Origin: Immundisolibacterales bacterium | Lineage (GTDB): Bacteria > Pseudomonadota > Gammaproteobacteria > HK1 | Direction of reading: 5' to 3' | NCBI GenBank assembly: GCA_026712715.1 | Contig: JAPOPW010000002.1 | Coordinates: 25,900-89,899, forward strand | DNA: 64,000 bases | In this document: piece by piece, positions 25,598-36,207 of the stretch | Position numbering within the stretch: position 1 is the stretch's first letter | Layout: each line of letters begins with the position of its first letter | Translations under genes and position numbers: made by a program | The notes under the pieces: generated by a model | Database searches by the model: none | Seen by the model: only the letters and a program-made list of their open reading frames with translations | What the model was told of the DNA's origin: nothing

Positions 25598-26740
25598 ATG
25601 CGGCAGTATCGCACCCTTGCCATCCTTGCGGTCCTGGTCATCGCGGCCGGAGCCGCGGCGTTCTTCGTCCAGCGCGACGACTCCGGCATCGCGGGGAGCG
25701 GAGACAGGCTGCTCCCCCGTCTCCTGGACCGGCTCGGCGAGGTCGTGCGGATCGAGTCCACCCACCAGGGCGACAAAGTGGTCCTGGAGCTCGTGGACGG
25801 AATCTGGTCGGTCACCGACCGCCACGGCTATCCGGCGGAGGCTGCGGAAGTCCGCGGCCTGCTCGTCGGGGCCGCCGAGCTCGTTCGGGTCGAGCCGAAG
25901 ACGGCCCGGCCCGAGCACTACGAGCGGCTGGAGATCGAGGATCCGGCCGGTGCGGAGAGCCAGTCCTTCGGCTACGTGCTCGAGAACGCGCAGGGCGAGA
26001 CGGTCGCGAGCCTCGTGGTCGGCAAGCGACGGTTCGTGGCGACGGCCGCCGACGTCGACGAGTACTTCGTCCGGGTGAACGGCGACCCCCGCGTATGGCT
26101 CGTTTCGGGGAAGATCCCGCGCAATCGCCGCGTCCTCGACTGGCTTCGGCGCGAAGTCACCAAGCTCGACCAGACGAGGGTCGCACGGGCGGCGGTGACC
26201 CACCCGGACGGAACCGTCGTGCGGGTCGGGAAGTCCTCCCCCCGGGAAGCCGATTTCATCCTCGAAGACGTCCCGGAGGGCTACGAGGTCGAGGAGCCGT
26301 TCTCGGTGCACGCGATCGGGACCGCGGTCGCAACGTTCACTCTGAACGACGTCGCGCCGGTTGACGAAGTCGACTTCGAGGGGGACGGGATCGAGGCGGT
26401 CGCGGAGACCTTCGACGGGGTGCGGCTCGCCGCGCGCACCGGTGCGCTCGGGGACCGGCCCTTCGTCCGCATGGACGTCGAGTTCGATCCCGCTCTCGTG
26501 TCTGGAGAGACCACCGACTCGTTGCTGGACGAGGAAGCGGCGCGCGCGGAGGTGGAGAGGCTCTCCCGGCGCTGGGAGGGCTGGGCCTTCGAGATCTCCG
26601 GGTACACGCTCGACAACCTTCAAAAGAAGGTCGTGGACATGGTGAAGCCCGTCGCGGAGGAGGCCACTGGGTCCGCCCCGGACGCCCTTCCCGCCCCGGC
26701 ACCCGTCACCGGGTCCGAAGCGGGAACGGACTCGGGCTGA
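25598..26740 (+). CDS. DUF4340 domain-containing protein
   Basis: A 380-residue protein with a single N-terminal membrane helix (~4-24) and a periplasmic DUF4340 domain, the constant fourth member of Gld-type ABC operons. Typical segments are WSVTDRHGYPAEAAEVRGLL and SLVVGKRRFVATAADVDEYF, with RKPRNRRVLD-like and FVRMDVEFDP strands later. The C-terminus becomes low complexity (Ala/Pro/Thr). Function unknown; presumed to work with the GldG-like partner at the membrane. No gene follows on the same strand for 257 bases. Confidence 0.88.
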   Translation: MRQYRTLAILAVLVIAAGAAAFFVQRDDSGIAGSGDRLLPRLLDRLGEVVRIESTHQGDKVVLELVDGIWSVTDRHGYPAEAAEVRGLLVGAAELVRVEPKTARPEHYERLEIEDPAGAESQSFGYVLENAQGETVASLVVGKRRFVATAADVDEYFVRVNGDPRVWLVSGKIPRNRRVLDWLRREVTKLDQTRVARAAVTHPDGTVVRVGKSSPREADFILEDVPEGYEVEEPFSVHAIGTAVATFTLNDVAPVDEVDFEGDGIEAVAETFDGVRLAARTGALGDRPFVRMDVEFDPALVSGETTDSLLDEEAARAEVERLSRRWEGWAFEISGYTLDNLQKKVVDMVKPVAEEATGSAPDALPAPAPVTGSEAGTDSG

Positions 26741-26997
26741 GCCGCTTCCCGGCGGAAGCCGGGCCCGTCCGGCGCGGACGCATCGCACCGGCAATCGGAC
26801 CTGCCGAACCCGTTCCGCAGACCCCCCGCGTCCGCTCCTTCGCTCCGTTCCGGCTCATCCTGACGGGATGGGCGCCGCGAACCGTCACCGGCGGGCAAGA
26901 ATCGGGGAGAATGCGCCCCGAGGGAACAATCTCTTTCTCGAAGGTGCGCCGAGGCGCCGCCCATGTCAACTGCCAGCCGCCAGCCGGAGGATATCCA

Positions 26998-27603
26998 TTG
27001 GCCATTTTCATCGTTCGCCACGGCGAGACCGAGGGCAACGCCTCTCGCATGATCCAGGGGCCGGAGACGCCCCTCAACGCACGGGGCATGGCCCAGGCCG
27101 CGGCCGTCGCCGAACGGCTCGCCCGGGAGGGGGTGGAGCGCATACTGGTGAGCGACTATGCGCGGGCGCGCATGACCGCGGACGCCGTGCAGCGCGCGAC
27201 CGGCGCGCCGCTCGAGGTGGATCTGCGTCTCCGGGAGCGCGACTTCGGGGACTGGCGGGGCGTATCGCACGACGAGATCCCCTGGTTCATGGACGACGAC
27301 GTGGTTCCGCCGAACGGCGAGAGCTGGGAGGCGTTCCATGCGCGTGCCGTCGGCGCCTGGGAATGCGTCGCCCGGAACGCGGGCGAGGCCGACGGCAACG
27401 TGGTGGCGGTCACGCATGGGCTGGTGTGCTACTCGTTCGCGCTCCACCACCTCGCGGTGCCGGCGGGAATCGAGGTGGACCGCGGGTTCCACAACACCTC
27501 GGTCACGGTGGCGGATTCCCGCGCGCCGTGGGCGGTCACGACCCTCAACTGCACGGCTCACCTCGACCGCGCGATCGAGGCGCGCATCGCCCAGGCCTCC
27601 TGA
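26998..27603 (+). CDS. Histidine phosphatase family protein
   Basis: A 201-residue phosphoglycerate-mutase-like phosphatase. The catalytic motif FIVRHGETEGN is at residues 4-14, with the general acid in LRERDFGDWRG and the second His in AVTHGLVCYSF. The start is TTG at 26998 with a GGAGG Shine-Dalgarno seven bases upstream, giving the canonical length and N-terminus (LAIFIVRHGE). Family substrates vary widely (phosphosugars, alpha-ribazole phosphate and others), so none is assigned. It converges on the isocitrate-lyase-family gene, whose stop is 17 bases away. Confidence 0.88.
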   Translation: MAIFIVRHGETEGNASRMIQGPETPLNARGMAQAAAVAERLAREGVERILVSDYARARMTADAVQRATGAPLEVDLRLRERDFGDWRGVSHDEIPWFMDDDVVPPNGESWEAFHARAVGAWECVARNAGEADGNVVAVTHGLVCYSFALHHLAVPAGIEVDRGFHNTSVTVADSRAPWAVTTLNCTAHLDRAIEARIAQAS

Positions 27604-27619
27604 CCGCGGACCGCCGCCG

Positions 27620-28588
27620 TCACCCGGGGCCGGCTCGCCCTCCGGTACCCGGGCGGTAGCCTTCGCCCTCGTACTTGCGGTCCACGTGGTCCTCCGGGAG
27701 GTACCGCGTCTCGAGCTCCCGGATCCCTCCGATCCCGGTGAACTCGTACCAGTTCTCCATTGGATGCCCCTTGAGCGTGTCGATGTGCTCGAGCTCGAAC
27801 GCGGTTCCGCCCGCCATCAGCCCTTCGAGGAAGTCGCGCTCGGCCCGCGCCCCCGCGCGCAGCATCGCGAGCGGGAAGATGGCGATGCCGAACCCGATCC
27901 GCTCGAGGCGCTCGAGCGGCATCTTCGGGGTGGTGCGCCGGGCGGCGTAGCCCCCCATGTTCATCATCTTCGGCCCCGGCACGGCGCGGGCGAACGTCTC
28001 GAACTCCTCCTCGGAGAGAAGCGCGTCGGGAAACGTCACGTCCGCCCCCGCCTCGCGGTAGCGGTTGGCCCGGTCGATCGCGGCTTCGAGCCCGGCCGGC
28101 CCGCGCGCGTCGGTGCGCGCGATGATGACGAGCTCCTCGTCGCGCCGCGCGTCGGCCGCCGCCCGGAGCTTGCCCTCCATCTCCGCGGCGGAGACGAGCT
28201 CCTTGCCCTGGATGTGGCCGCACCGCTTGGGGCTCACCTGGTCCTCGAGATGGATTGCGGCCACCCCGGCCGCCTCGAACTCGTGCACCGTGCGAATGAC
28301 GTTGATCGCGTTCCCGTAGCCCGTGTCCGCGTCCGAAACGACGGGGACCGACACGGCTTCCGCGAGGTAGTGAGCCATCATCGTCATCTCCCCCATCGTG
28401 AGGAGGCCCACGTCGGGCTTGCCGAGGAGGCTGTTGGCGACCCCCGAGCCCGTCATGTAGACGGCCGGAAATCCCGCCTCCTCGACGAGCCGCGCGGAGA
28501 GCGCGTTGTACGCCCCCGGTACCGCGGCCAGCTTCCCGGACGCAAGCACCGCCCGCAGCGCCCGGCGTTTCGACTTCGCATCTTCCAT
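27620..28588 (-). CDS. Isocitrate lyase / PEP mutase family protein
   Basis: A 322-residue TIM-barrel enzyme with the superfamily's metal motif SDADTGYG (~85-92), HLEDQ (~113-117) and the catalytic loop KRCGH (121-125), which resembles the KKCGH of isocitrate and methylisocitrate lyases. Relatives include 2-methylisocitrate lyase, oxaloacetate decarboxylase and 2,3-dimethylmalate lyase, and the substrate is unknown. The C-terminal ~60 residues (ENWYEFTGIGGIRELETRYL) are seen in many uncharacterised family members. The ATG at 28588 is preferred for its GGGGGA Shine-Dalgarno; an extension to 28801 is low complexity. Confidence 0.85.
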   Translation of the reverse strand: MEDAKSKRRALRAVLASGKLAAVPGAYNALSARLVEEAGFPAVYMTGSGVANSLLGKPDVGLLTMGEMTMMAHYLAEAVSVPVVSDADTGYGNAINVIRTVHEFEAAGVAAIHLEDQVSPKRCGHIQGKELVSAAEMEGKLRAAADARRDEELVIIARTDARGPAGLEAAIDRANRYREAGADVTFPDALLSEEEFETFARAVPGPKMMNMGGYAARRTTPKMPLERLERIGFGIAIFPLAMLRAGARAERDFLEGLMAGGTAFELEHIDTLKGHPMENWYEFTGIGGIRELETRYLPEDHVDRKYEGEGYRPGTGGRAGPG

Positions 28589-28835
28589 CACGTCCCCCTT
28601 CGTCGGACCCGGCCCCGAATCGGCGCAAGGGCCGCCCCGGGCCGGCGTCTTGAACCGCGATGCGGGCCTCCCCCTTCGAGCGTGGTCGGCTCGCCCGAGA
28701 ACGCGCCACGCCAGCCGCCTTGAGGACGGTTGCCCGTCCGTGGACGGCGCTCGGCGCTCGCATCGACGGGGAGTTTGCGCGCCGGCCGCGAGCCCCCGCA
28801 AGCACCGAGCCCCGATCCGATTCCGCCTGGCCCCG

Positions 28836-28865
28836 CCGCGCCGCGCCGCGCCGCGCCGCGCCGCG
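28836..28865. repeat. CCGCG microsatellite, six copies
   Basis: Six exact tandem copies of the pentamer CCGCG in a non-coding GC-rich stretch upstream of the MotA/ExbB-like operon. Confidence 0.9.
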
Positions 28866-28934
28866 CGCGGCCCGCGGGCGCATCCGCCGGGGGGACGGGC
28901 CGCGGTCCGCCGTCAAGGACCGGGCCCGGCCGCC

Positions 28935-28940
28935 TATAAT
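28935..28940 (+). promoter_or_regulatory. Candidate -10 element of the MotA/ExbB-like operon
   Basis: A perfect TATAAT surrounded by very GC-rich sequence, about 87 bases before the first start codon. The region 17 bases upstream (GTCAAG) is a poor -35. Confidence 0.35.
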
Positions 28941-29026
28941 TCCGGGCCGCACGGTACGCGCACGACGGGGTGCTACGACAAGCCGGCGGCACCGTGCCGC
29001 GGGCGCCCGTTTGGGCCGGAGGACAG

Positions 29027-29653
29027 ATGTATCGGTACCTGCTCATCTTTCGCTTCGTGCTGCTCAACGCGGCGTGCTTCGGGGTCCTCGGGGCGGCGTG
29101 GCTCCAGGGGTGGCTCGACGACATGCTCGTGAGCAGCGCGCGGCTCATGTGCCTGGGGATCTTCGCGACCTTCCTCCTCGGGTTCGCCACCTGCGCACTC
29201 AAGATCGTGCGCACGAGCCTCGACCTCAACCACGTTCGCGAGGGCCGCCCCGTCCCCGGCTCGCGGGCCGCCGGACATCTCGACCGCCTCCGTGGCGCGG
29301 ACGCGGGCGACCGCCGGGTCGCCGCCGAGCTCCTTCGCTTCCGCATGGCGAGCTACATATCGATCGTGGGCCACATGGCGAACGCGCTCGTGTTCCTCGG
29401 CCTCATCGGCACGGTCATCGGCTTCATCGTGGCGCTTTCCGGCGTCGAGCCGGAGGTGACCGGCAACTTCAGGCAGGTGGCCCCGATGGTGTCGGGACTC
29501 ATCGAAGGGATGGGAATCGCCCTGTACACCACCCTCGTCGGAGCGGTGCTCCACGTGTGGCTGATCGTCAACCACCGGATGCTCGCGACCGGGACCCTCC
29601 ACCTCTACAACGCGGTCATCGAGCACGGGGAACGGCGTGCAGTCTCCGTTTGA
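29027..29653 (+). CDS. MotA/TolQ/ExbB proton-channel family protein
   Basis: A 208-residue membrane protein with four hydrophobic segments: ~5-26, ~38-60, ~118-140 and ~165-190, with the MotA/TolQ/ExbB region around GHMANALVFLGLIGTVIGFI and GMGIALYTTLVGAVLH. Family members form proton-driven motors with a partner carrying a membrane Asp. The next gene, overlapping by 17 bases, encodes such a one-helix partner. The cytoplasmic loop is short compared with MotA. The start at 29027 follows a GGAGGA Shine-Dalgarno. Known roles (flagella, Ton, Tol) are not supported by the neighbours. Confidence 0.85.
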   Translation: MYRYLLIFRFVLLNAACFGVLGAAWLQGWLDDMLVSSARLMCLGIFATFLLGFATCALKIVRTSLDLNHVREGRPVPGSRAAGHLDRLRGADAGDRRVAAELLRFRMASYISIVGHMANALVFLGLIGTVIGFIVALSGVEPEVTGNFRQVAPMVSGLIEGMGIALYTTLVGAVLHVWLIVNHRMLATGTLHLYNAVIEHGERRAVSV

Positions 29654-30239
29654 CGACTTTGCGGACGACAGCACCGGGACCGTCTTTCGCGATGTCATCC
29701 TGCTCGCGCTCATCGGCTTCGTGGCGATGGTCATCATGCTGCTCCCCCATGTCCGCAAGGCCCAGGAGGAGACCGAGGACCACCGGGCACCGGGCAACGT
29801 CATCGTGGAGATCCACTGGCCGCCGGAGATGCCCTATGACGTCGACCTCTGGGTCAGGGCGCCGAAGGACGTGCCGGTCGGCTTCTACAACCAGGGGAGC
29901 GAGTACTTCAACCTCCTTCGCGACGACCTCGGCGACGAGGCGGACGCGACCGGCCTCAACTACGAGATCACCTACAGCCGGGGGATTCCGGCCGGGGAGT
30001 ACATCGTGAACGTGCACATGTACGGCCTGCTCCCGGCCGGCGGCGAGATTCCGGTGAAGGTGGTGGTGAGCGTGCGCAAGCAGTTCGACGTCGCTCGTCA
30101 GATCCTCCAGACGACGGTGAACCTGGTGCGGCGCAACCAGGAGGAGACTGCGTTCCGGTTTCGTCTGGACGGGGAGGGGGAGCTCGTGGAGGAGAGCGTG
30201 ACCACGGTGCGCCGGCGCCTCGTGACCGTGGCGCGCTGA
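29637..30239 (+). CDS. ExbD-like single-helix membrane protein (putative partner of the proton channel)
   Basis: A 200-residue protein starting with GTG at 29637, overlapping the preceding gene by 17 bases. One membrane helix lies at ~21-41, entered by VFRDVILLALIGF; the Asp at its start sits where ExbD/TolR/MotB carry the proton-binding Asp, slightly shifted. The periplasmic part (~50-200) is predicted beta-rich (NVIVEIHWPPEMPYDVDLWV, YEITYSRGIPAGEYIVNVHM) and lacks the ExbD or OmpA-type domain. This resembles a carbohydrate-binding or calx-beta-like domain in strand pattern only. A partner role is inferred from operon position. Confidence 0.7.
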   Translation: MQSPFDDFADDSTGTVFRDVILLALIGFVAMVIMLLPHVRKAQEETEDHRAPGNVIVEIHWPPEMPYDVDLWVRAPKDVPVGFYNQGSEYFNLLRDDLGDEADATGLNYEITYSRGIPAGEYIVNVHMYGLLPAGGEIPVKVVVSVRKQFDVARQILQTTVNLVRRNQEETAFRFRLDGEGELVEESVTTVRRRLVTVAR

Positions 30240-30303
30240 TCGGCCGACGGCGCCCGAGCGGCCGCTCTTGCGCAATGCAAGCACCGGCATGGAGTGACCA
30301 GCC

Positions 30304-30822
30304 ATGAGCCTGCTCTTCTACTTCTACCTCGCGGCCATCTGCGCCGCCGTACTGCTCGCCACGGTGGCGATCTGGGCCCCGCGTCGCACGGCGCCGCGGG
30401 CCGCCTCGGTCGCCCTCGCGGTCGCGGTGATCCCGGCGAGCTACGCCGCCCTCACCGAGATTCTCGGAAAGCCAAAACCGGTGGCCCACGAGTGGTGGAG
30501 CGACCGGTCGGCGAGCGCGGTGCTCCTCGGGACCAGCGTCGACGAAGGGCGGGCGATCTACCTCTGGGTCCACCTCGACGGGGAGACGCGGCCGCGCTAC
30601 TACGAGCTTCCGTGGCGGCGGACGGTGGCGGAGCGGATCCAGGAAGTGACCGACGAAGCCATCCGCACCCGCGGCCGAATCGAGATCAAGGACCTCTTCT
30701 CGAGCCGGGCCTGGGACAACCTCGGATTCATCAACATCGAGATCGCTCCCCCGAGCGCGCCCCCGCTGAAGCCCCCGCCGCCCCCCGCCCGAATGTTCGA
30801 CCCGCGCGGAGACGTCATCTGA
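30304..30822 (+). CDS. Membrane protein of unknown function, third gene of the ExbB-like operon
   Basis: A 172-residue protein with two hydrophobic segments near the N-terminus (~3-25 and ~33-52) and a soluble region (LYLWVHLDGETRPRYYELPW) ending in a Pro-rich tail (PPLKPPPPPA). I do not recognise the family. It lies 64 bases after the second gene on the same strand, and an ATG with a weak Shine-Dalgarno is used. The Pro-rich tail could span the periplasm as TonB's does, but the length (about 20 residues) is short. The universal stress protein gene follows 74 bases later with its own Shine-Dalgarno. Confidence 0.65.
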   Translation: MSLLFYFYLAAICAAVLLATVAIWAPRRTAPRAASVALAVAVIPASYAALTEILGKPKPVAHEWWSDRSASAVLLGTSVDEGRAIYLWVHLDGETRPRYYELPWRRTVAERIQEVTDEAIRTRGRIEIKDLFSSRAWDNLGFINIEIAPPSAPPLKPPPPPARMFDPRGDVI

Positions 30823-30896
30823 ACGCGCCGCGCCGCCCGGACGGGCGGGGATATACTCCCCGGAACCTCAGGGAGAAGCCAAGGTGGGAGACGACG

Positions 30897-31742
30897 ATGA
30901 AGACCATCCTGGTTCCATTTCGTGACGATGCGACGGCCCAGGCCGCCCTCGACCTCGCCTGCCGGGCCGCGACGGCCCGAGGCGCAAGCATCGAGGGGCT
31001 GTTCATCCAGACCGCCCCCCTGGTCTACGCGAGCGAAGGGATAGCGATCGGCGGCTACGTGACGCAGCTGGCCGACGAGGAAGTTCGCCGCGGGGACGAG
31101 GCGCGCGCTCGTTTTGTCGAGCGGGTGCGCGCCAACGGAGTCGCCTTCGTCGAAGACGGCGACGAAGCGGCCGACGGCGCGCGCGCTTCGTGGCGACAGA
31201 TCGACGGCCTCGGCGAGCAGATCGTCGGCGAGTACGGAAGGGTCTTCGACCTCATCGCGATCGGACGCGAGACCGACGAGTCCTCCCCGGACTGGAACGT
31301 TCTCTGCGAGGCGGCCCTGTTCGAGAGCGGGCGGCTGCTGCTCCTCGCCCCGCCGGCCCTCTCGCCGACCTTCGGCGAGCGGGTGGCGGTGCTCTGGAAC
31401 GGCAGCACCGAGTCGGCCCGCACCGTCGGGGTGGCGATGCCGCTCCTCGAAGCGGCCCGGGAAGTGGTGGTCTGCGCGGTCGAAGGGGTTCACGTGCCGG
31501 GGCCGACCGCGGACCAGGTCGCGCGGTGCCTCGCGTCGAACGGCATCGAAGCGCGCACCCACCTCACCGCCCTCGACGGGCGCGGCCAGGGCCCGGCGGT
31601 GCTCGAGGACGCGATGGAGGTCGAGCCCGACATGCTACTCAAGGGAGCCTACGCGCAGAGCCGCCTGCGTCAGATGATCTTCGGTGGACCGACCCGGCAC
31701 ATCCTGAAGTGCGCCGAGGTGCCCGTCGTCATGGGCCACTGA
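30897..31742 (+). CDS. Universal stress protein (tandem-domain UspA family)
   Basis: A 281-residue protein with two UspA-like halves: residues 1-~145, starting [20 protein letters not shown], and ~150-281, ending in [17 protein letters not shown] where the second ATP-loop-like motif is expected. In the second half the typical GxxG-x9-G(S/T) loop is recognisable in [20 protein letters not shown]. Such proteins respond to nutrient or oxidative stress, but a molecular role is unclear. The ATG has AAGGTGGGAG just upstream. It is followed by msrA, an oxidative-damage repair gene, 76 bases later. Confidence 0.85.
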   Translation: MKTILVPFRDDATAQAALDLACRAATARGASIEGLFIQTAPLVYASEGIAIGGYVTQLADEEVRRGDEARARFVERVRANGVAFVEDGDEAADGARASWRQIDGLGEQIVGEYGRVFDLIAIGRETDESSPDWNVLCEAALFESGRLLLLAPPALSPTFGERVAVLWNGSTESARTVGVAMPLLEAAREVVVCAVEGVHVPGPTADQVARCLASNGIEARTHLTALDGRGQGPAVLEDAMEVEPDMLLKGAYAQSRLRQMIFGGPTRHILKCAEVPVVMGH

Positions 31743-31818
31743 ACGGACCGCGCAGCGGCGGCGGAACCCGGCGGCGCGAACGTGCCGGGGCAATGCAGAC
31801 AAGGGAGCGGGACCGAAC

Positions 31819-32469
31819 ATGTGGTTCAAGAACAGGAAGACCGAGATTCCGTCTCCGGAAGCCGCCCTGGCGGGCCGCGACCGGAAGATGCCGGTACCCG
31901 AAACGCACTTCGTCAACGGAAACCGTCTCGAGCCTCCGTTTCCGGACGGACTCGAGGTGGCGATGTTCGGCATGGGGTGCTTCTGGGGAGCGGAACGCGG
32001 GTTCTGGAAGCTGGAGGGAGTCTGGTCCACCTCCGTCGGCTATGCCGGCGGCCACACCCCCAACCCCGGTTACGAAGAGGTGTGCAGCGGCCTCACCGGC
32101 CACAACGAGGTGGTGCGGGTGGTCTTCGATCCGGAGACCGTCGACTATGCCGATCTGCTCCGGTGCTTCTGGGAGGGTCACGACCCGACCCAGGGCATGC
32201 GCCAGGGCAATGACGTCGGCACCCAGTACCGTTCGGGGATCTACGCCGTTTCCGATGCTCAGCGGGACGCGGCGGTCGCGTCCTGCGATGCATACCGCAG
32301 GGCGCTCGCCGCGGCGGGGTTCGGGAGGATCACGACCGAGATCGTCGCGGCGCCGCAGTTCTACTACGCCGAGGACTACCACCAGCAGTACCTCGCGAAG
32401 AATCCGTGGGGGTACTGCGGGATTGGCGGGACCGGCGTCCCGTTCCCGGCCGCCGTCGCCGAGGTCTGA
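31819..32469 (+). CDS. msrA: Peptide methionine sulfoxide reductase A
   Basis: MsrA reduces the S-epimer of methionine sulfoxide. The 216-residue protein has the catalytic motif [13 protein letters not shown] (Cys at ~55), [38 protein letters not shown] and [10 protein letters not shown]. It has Cys rather than selenocysteine at the active site even though selA and selB follow. The N-terminal ~45 residues before the core include [12 protein letters not shown] and resemble those of larger MsrA enzymes such as E. coli MsrA. The C-terminal resolving-cysteine region ends with [14 protein letters not shown]. It lies 36-48 bases before selA. Confidence 0.95.
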   Translation: MWFKNRKTEIPSPEAALAGRDRKMPVPETHFVNGNRLEPPFPDGLEVAMFGMGCFWGAERGFWKLEGVWSTSVGYAGGHTPNPGYEEVCSGLTGHNEVVRVVFDPETVDYADLLRCFWEGHDPTQGMRQGNDVGTQYRSGIYAVSDAQRDAAVASCDAYRRALAAAGFGRITTEIVAAPQFYYAEDYHQQYLAKNPWGYCGIGGTGVPFPAAVAEV

Positions 32470-32517
32470 CCGGTTCCGGGCGGGTTCGCCACCGCGGCGG
32501 CGCGGGTGGGAGAAGCC

Positions 32518-34053
<1,536 letters not shown>

Positions 34054-34084
34054 GCGAGCGGAGCGACGGGCCGGAGCCGCCGAG

Positions 34085-36010
34085 ATGCTGATTGCGACCG
34101 CCGGGCACGTCGACCACGGCAAGACGGTGCTGGTCAAGGCTCTGACCGGGGTCGACACCGACCGTCTTCCGGAGGAGAAGGCGCGGGGCTTGAGCATCGA
34201 TCTCGGCTTCGCGTACCACTCCCGGCCGGACGGCACCGTGCTCGGCTTCGTGGACGTCCCCGGCCACGAGCGCTTCATCCGCAACATGCTGGCCGGGGTC
34301 GCGGCGATCGACCACGCGCTCCTCGTCGTCGCGGCCGACGACGGCCCCATGCCCCAGACCCGGGAGCACCTCGCCATTCTCGATCTGCTCGGCGTCGACG
34401 CGGGCGCGGTGGTGGTGACCAAGCTCGACCTCGTCGACGAATCCGGGGCGGCGGAGGTGGTGAGCCGGGTCCGCGGGCTCGTCGAGGGGACCGGCCTCGC
34501 GGACGCGCCCGTGTTCCCCGTATCGGCGGCCACCGGAATCGGGATGACGGCGCTTCGTGACCACCTCCACGGACTGGCCGCGGCGCACCGGGCGGCCAAG
34601 GGGCCGGGTCCGGGGTCCCGCTTCCGGCTTGCGGTGGATCGGTGCTTCTCCGTCCGGGGCGCAGGAGTGGTCGTGACCGGCGCGGTGTTCGCGGGCGCGG
34701 TCGGAGTCGGGGATCGCCTCGTCCTCGCTCCGGGCGGGGTCGGCGTCCGGGTCCGGGGCATCCATGCCCAGAGCCGGCCCGCCGAGCAGGGAACCCTCGG
34801 CGAGCGGTGCGCGCTCAACCTCGCCGGGACCGAGCTCGGCCGCACCGAGATCCGGCGCGGAGACTGGCTGACCGGCGAGCCCGGGCCCGGCATCTCGCAC
34901 CGATTCGATGCGGAGCTTCGCGTGCTCGCGAGCGAGGACCATCCGTTGAGCCACTGGACGCCGGTCCACGTGCACGCGGGGGCGGCGTCCTTCACCGGCC
35001 GGGTCGCGATCCTGGAGGGAAGGTCCATCGCTCCGGGAGTGCGGGGGCTCGTCCAGGTCGTGGTCGATCAGCCCTTCGTCGGGGTGCGGGGAGACCGGTT
35101 CATTCTCAGGGACCAGTCCGCCCGGCGCACGATTGCGGGCGGAGCCGTGATCGATCCGGCCGGCGCCGTCCGCGGCCGGGCTCGCCCCGAGCGGATTGCC
35201 GTGCTGCGCGCGATGGCCGAGCGCGACCCGCACGCCGCCCTCGAGGCGCTGCTCGAGGCGAGCGTGAACGGGGTCGATCTCGATCACTTCGCGGATGCCT
35301 GGAACCTCCGTCCGGCGGAAGCCGAGGCCCTCTTCGAGCGCGCCGGGATCGAGGCGGTCGCCCTGCCGCGGGGGCGCACGGCCGGATTCGCCCGGAGCGA
35401 CTGGATGGCCCTTCGGGCCGGAATGCTCGCCGCGGTGAGCCGGACGCACGAGAACGCGCCGGAGCGGGCCGGCGCCGAGTCGGCCGAGCTCGCAAGCGGG
35501 GCCGGCCGGTCCCGGGAAGTCGCCGCAGCGGCGATCGGGAGCCTCGTGCGCGATGGCCGCCTGGTGCGCGAAGGCCGGTTCCTCCGCGTTCCCGAGCATG
35601 AGCCGCGGCTCTCGCCCCGGGACGCGGCGCTGTGGAAGAAGGTGTCGCTCCACCTGACCGAGGACGCGGTGAAGCCCCCGGTGCTCACGGAGCTCGCCGG
35701 CACGCTGGGTGTCGACCGGAACCTCCTCGCCGTCTTCCTCGGCCGCTCGGCGGGGCGCGGGATGCTGATCAAGGTGGCCCCGAACCGCTTCTACCACCCG
35801 ACCGCGCTCCGGCGTCTCGCGCAGACCGCGGAACGGCTTGCCGCGGAATCCGGCGACGGGCGCTTCGACGCCCGGGCGTTCCGCGACGCCTCGGGGATCG
35901 GACGGAACCTGACGATCCAGGTCCTCGAGTACTTCGACGGGGCGGGGCTTACCCGGCGTATCGGCGATGTCCGCGTCGTGGCCCGCCGGGCCGAGGGCGT
36001 CTTCGGCTGA
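34085..36010 (+). CDS. selB: Selenocysteine-specific elongation factor
   Basis: SelB delivers Sec-tRNA to UGA codons bearing a SECIS hairpin. The 641-residue protein shows G1 (AGHVDHGKT, residues 6-14), the DVPGHERFIR switch II, TKLD and the EF-Tu-like domains 2 and 3, then four winged-helix repeats at the C-terminus (such as LTELAGTLGVDRNLLAVFLG and YFDGAGLTRRIGD) that bind the SECIS RNA. The ATG at 34085 is the family start (MLIATAGHVDHGKT). The frame is open upstream within selA but that is a shadow. No tRNA(Sec) gene is seen in the 200 bases after the stop. Confidence 0.95.
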   Translation: MLIATAGHVDHGKTVLVKALTGVDTDRLPEEKARGLSIDLGFAYHSRPDGTVLGFVDVPGHERFIRNMLAGVAAIDHALLVVAADDGPMPQTREHLAILDLLGVDAGAVVVTKLDLVDESGAAEVVSRVRGLVEGTGLADAPVFPVSAATGIGMTALRDHLHGLAAAHRAAKGPGPGSRFRLAVDRCFSVRGAGVVVTGAVFAGAVGVGDRLVLAPGGVGVRVRGIHAQSRPAEQGTLGERCALNLAGTELGRTEIRRGDWLTGEPGPGISHRFDAELRVLASEDHPLSHWTPVHVHAGAASFTGRVAILEGRSIAPGVRGLVQVVVDQPFVGVRGDRFILRDQSARRTIAGGAVIDPAGAVRGRARPERIAVLRAMAERDPHAALEALLEASVNGVDLDHFADAWNLRPAEAEALFERAGIEAVALPRGRTAGFARSDWMALRAGMLAAVSRTHENAPERAGAESAELASGAGRSREVAAAAIGSLVRDGRLVREGRFLRVPEHEPRLSPRDAALWKKVSLHLTEDAVKPPVLTELAGTLGVDRNLLAVFLGRSAGRGMLIKVAPNRFYHPTALRRLAQTAERLAAESGDGRFDARAFRDASGIGRNLTIQVLEYFDGAGLTRRIGDVRVVARRAEGVFG

Positions 36011-36207
36011 GCCGGTTCCGGTCCGGCGGGACCGCCGCCCGCACGGTCATCGACTCCAGCCCGCGCCGTCGTGCGAGAACCGGTCTCGAAGCCCGCGAAG
36101 CTGTTGTGGGCGTTGGGGCGTCCGGGCGGCACGCACCGGCCGCGGCGACCACGAACGCGCCGGCGCCCGCCCCGCCGGTTCGCGGGCATCCGTCGTAGTC
36201 GCCGCCG

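Larger units (their letters stand above)
28589..29026. other. Intergenic region with a CCGCG microsatellite
   Basis: About 440 bases without a recognisable gene. It contains six exact tandem copies of CCGCG (28836-28865), and a perfect TATAAT at 28935-28940 that could serve the membrane operon beginning at 29027; no good -35 partner is seen. Long open frames on both strands look like GC artefacts. Confidence 0.5.

Noticed and set aside
22852..25815. 987-codon open frame on the minus strand opposite the Gld-type permease and GldG genes
   Set aside because: Arg/Glu/Gly-rich shadow with no recognised domain; the sense strand encodes continuous motifs.
36011..36200. Possible tRNA(Sec) gene after selB
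   Set aside because: GC-rich partial hairpins are present, but no 8-bp acceptor stem with a UCA anticodon loop or a long variable arm could be assembled.
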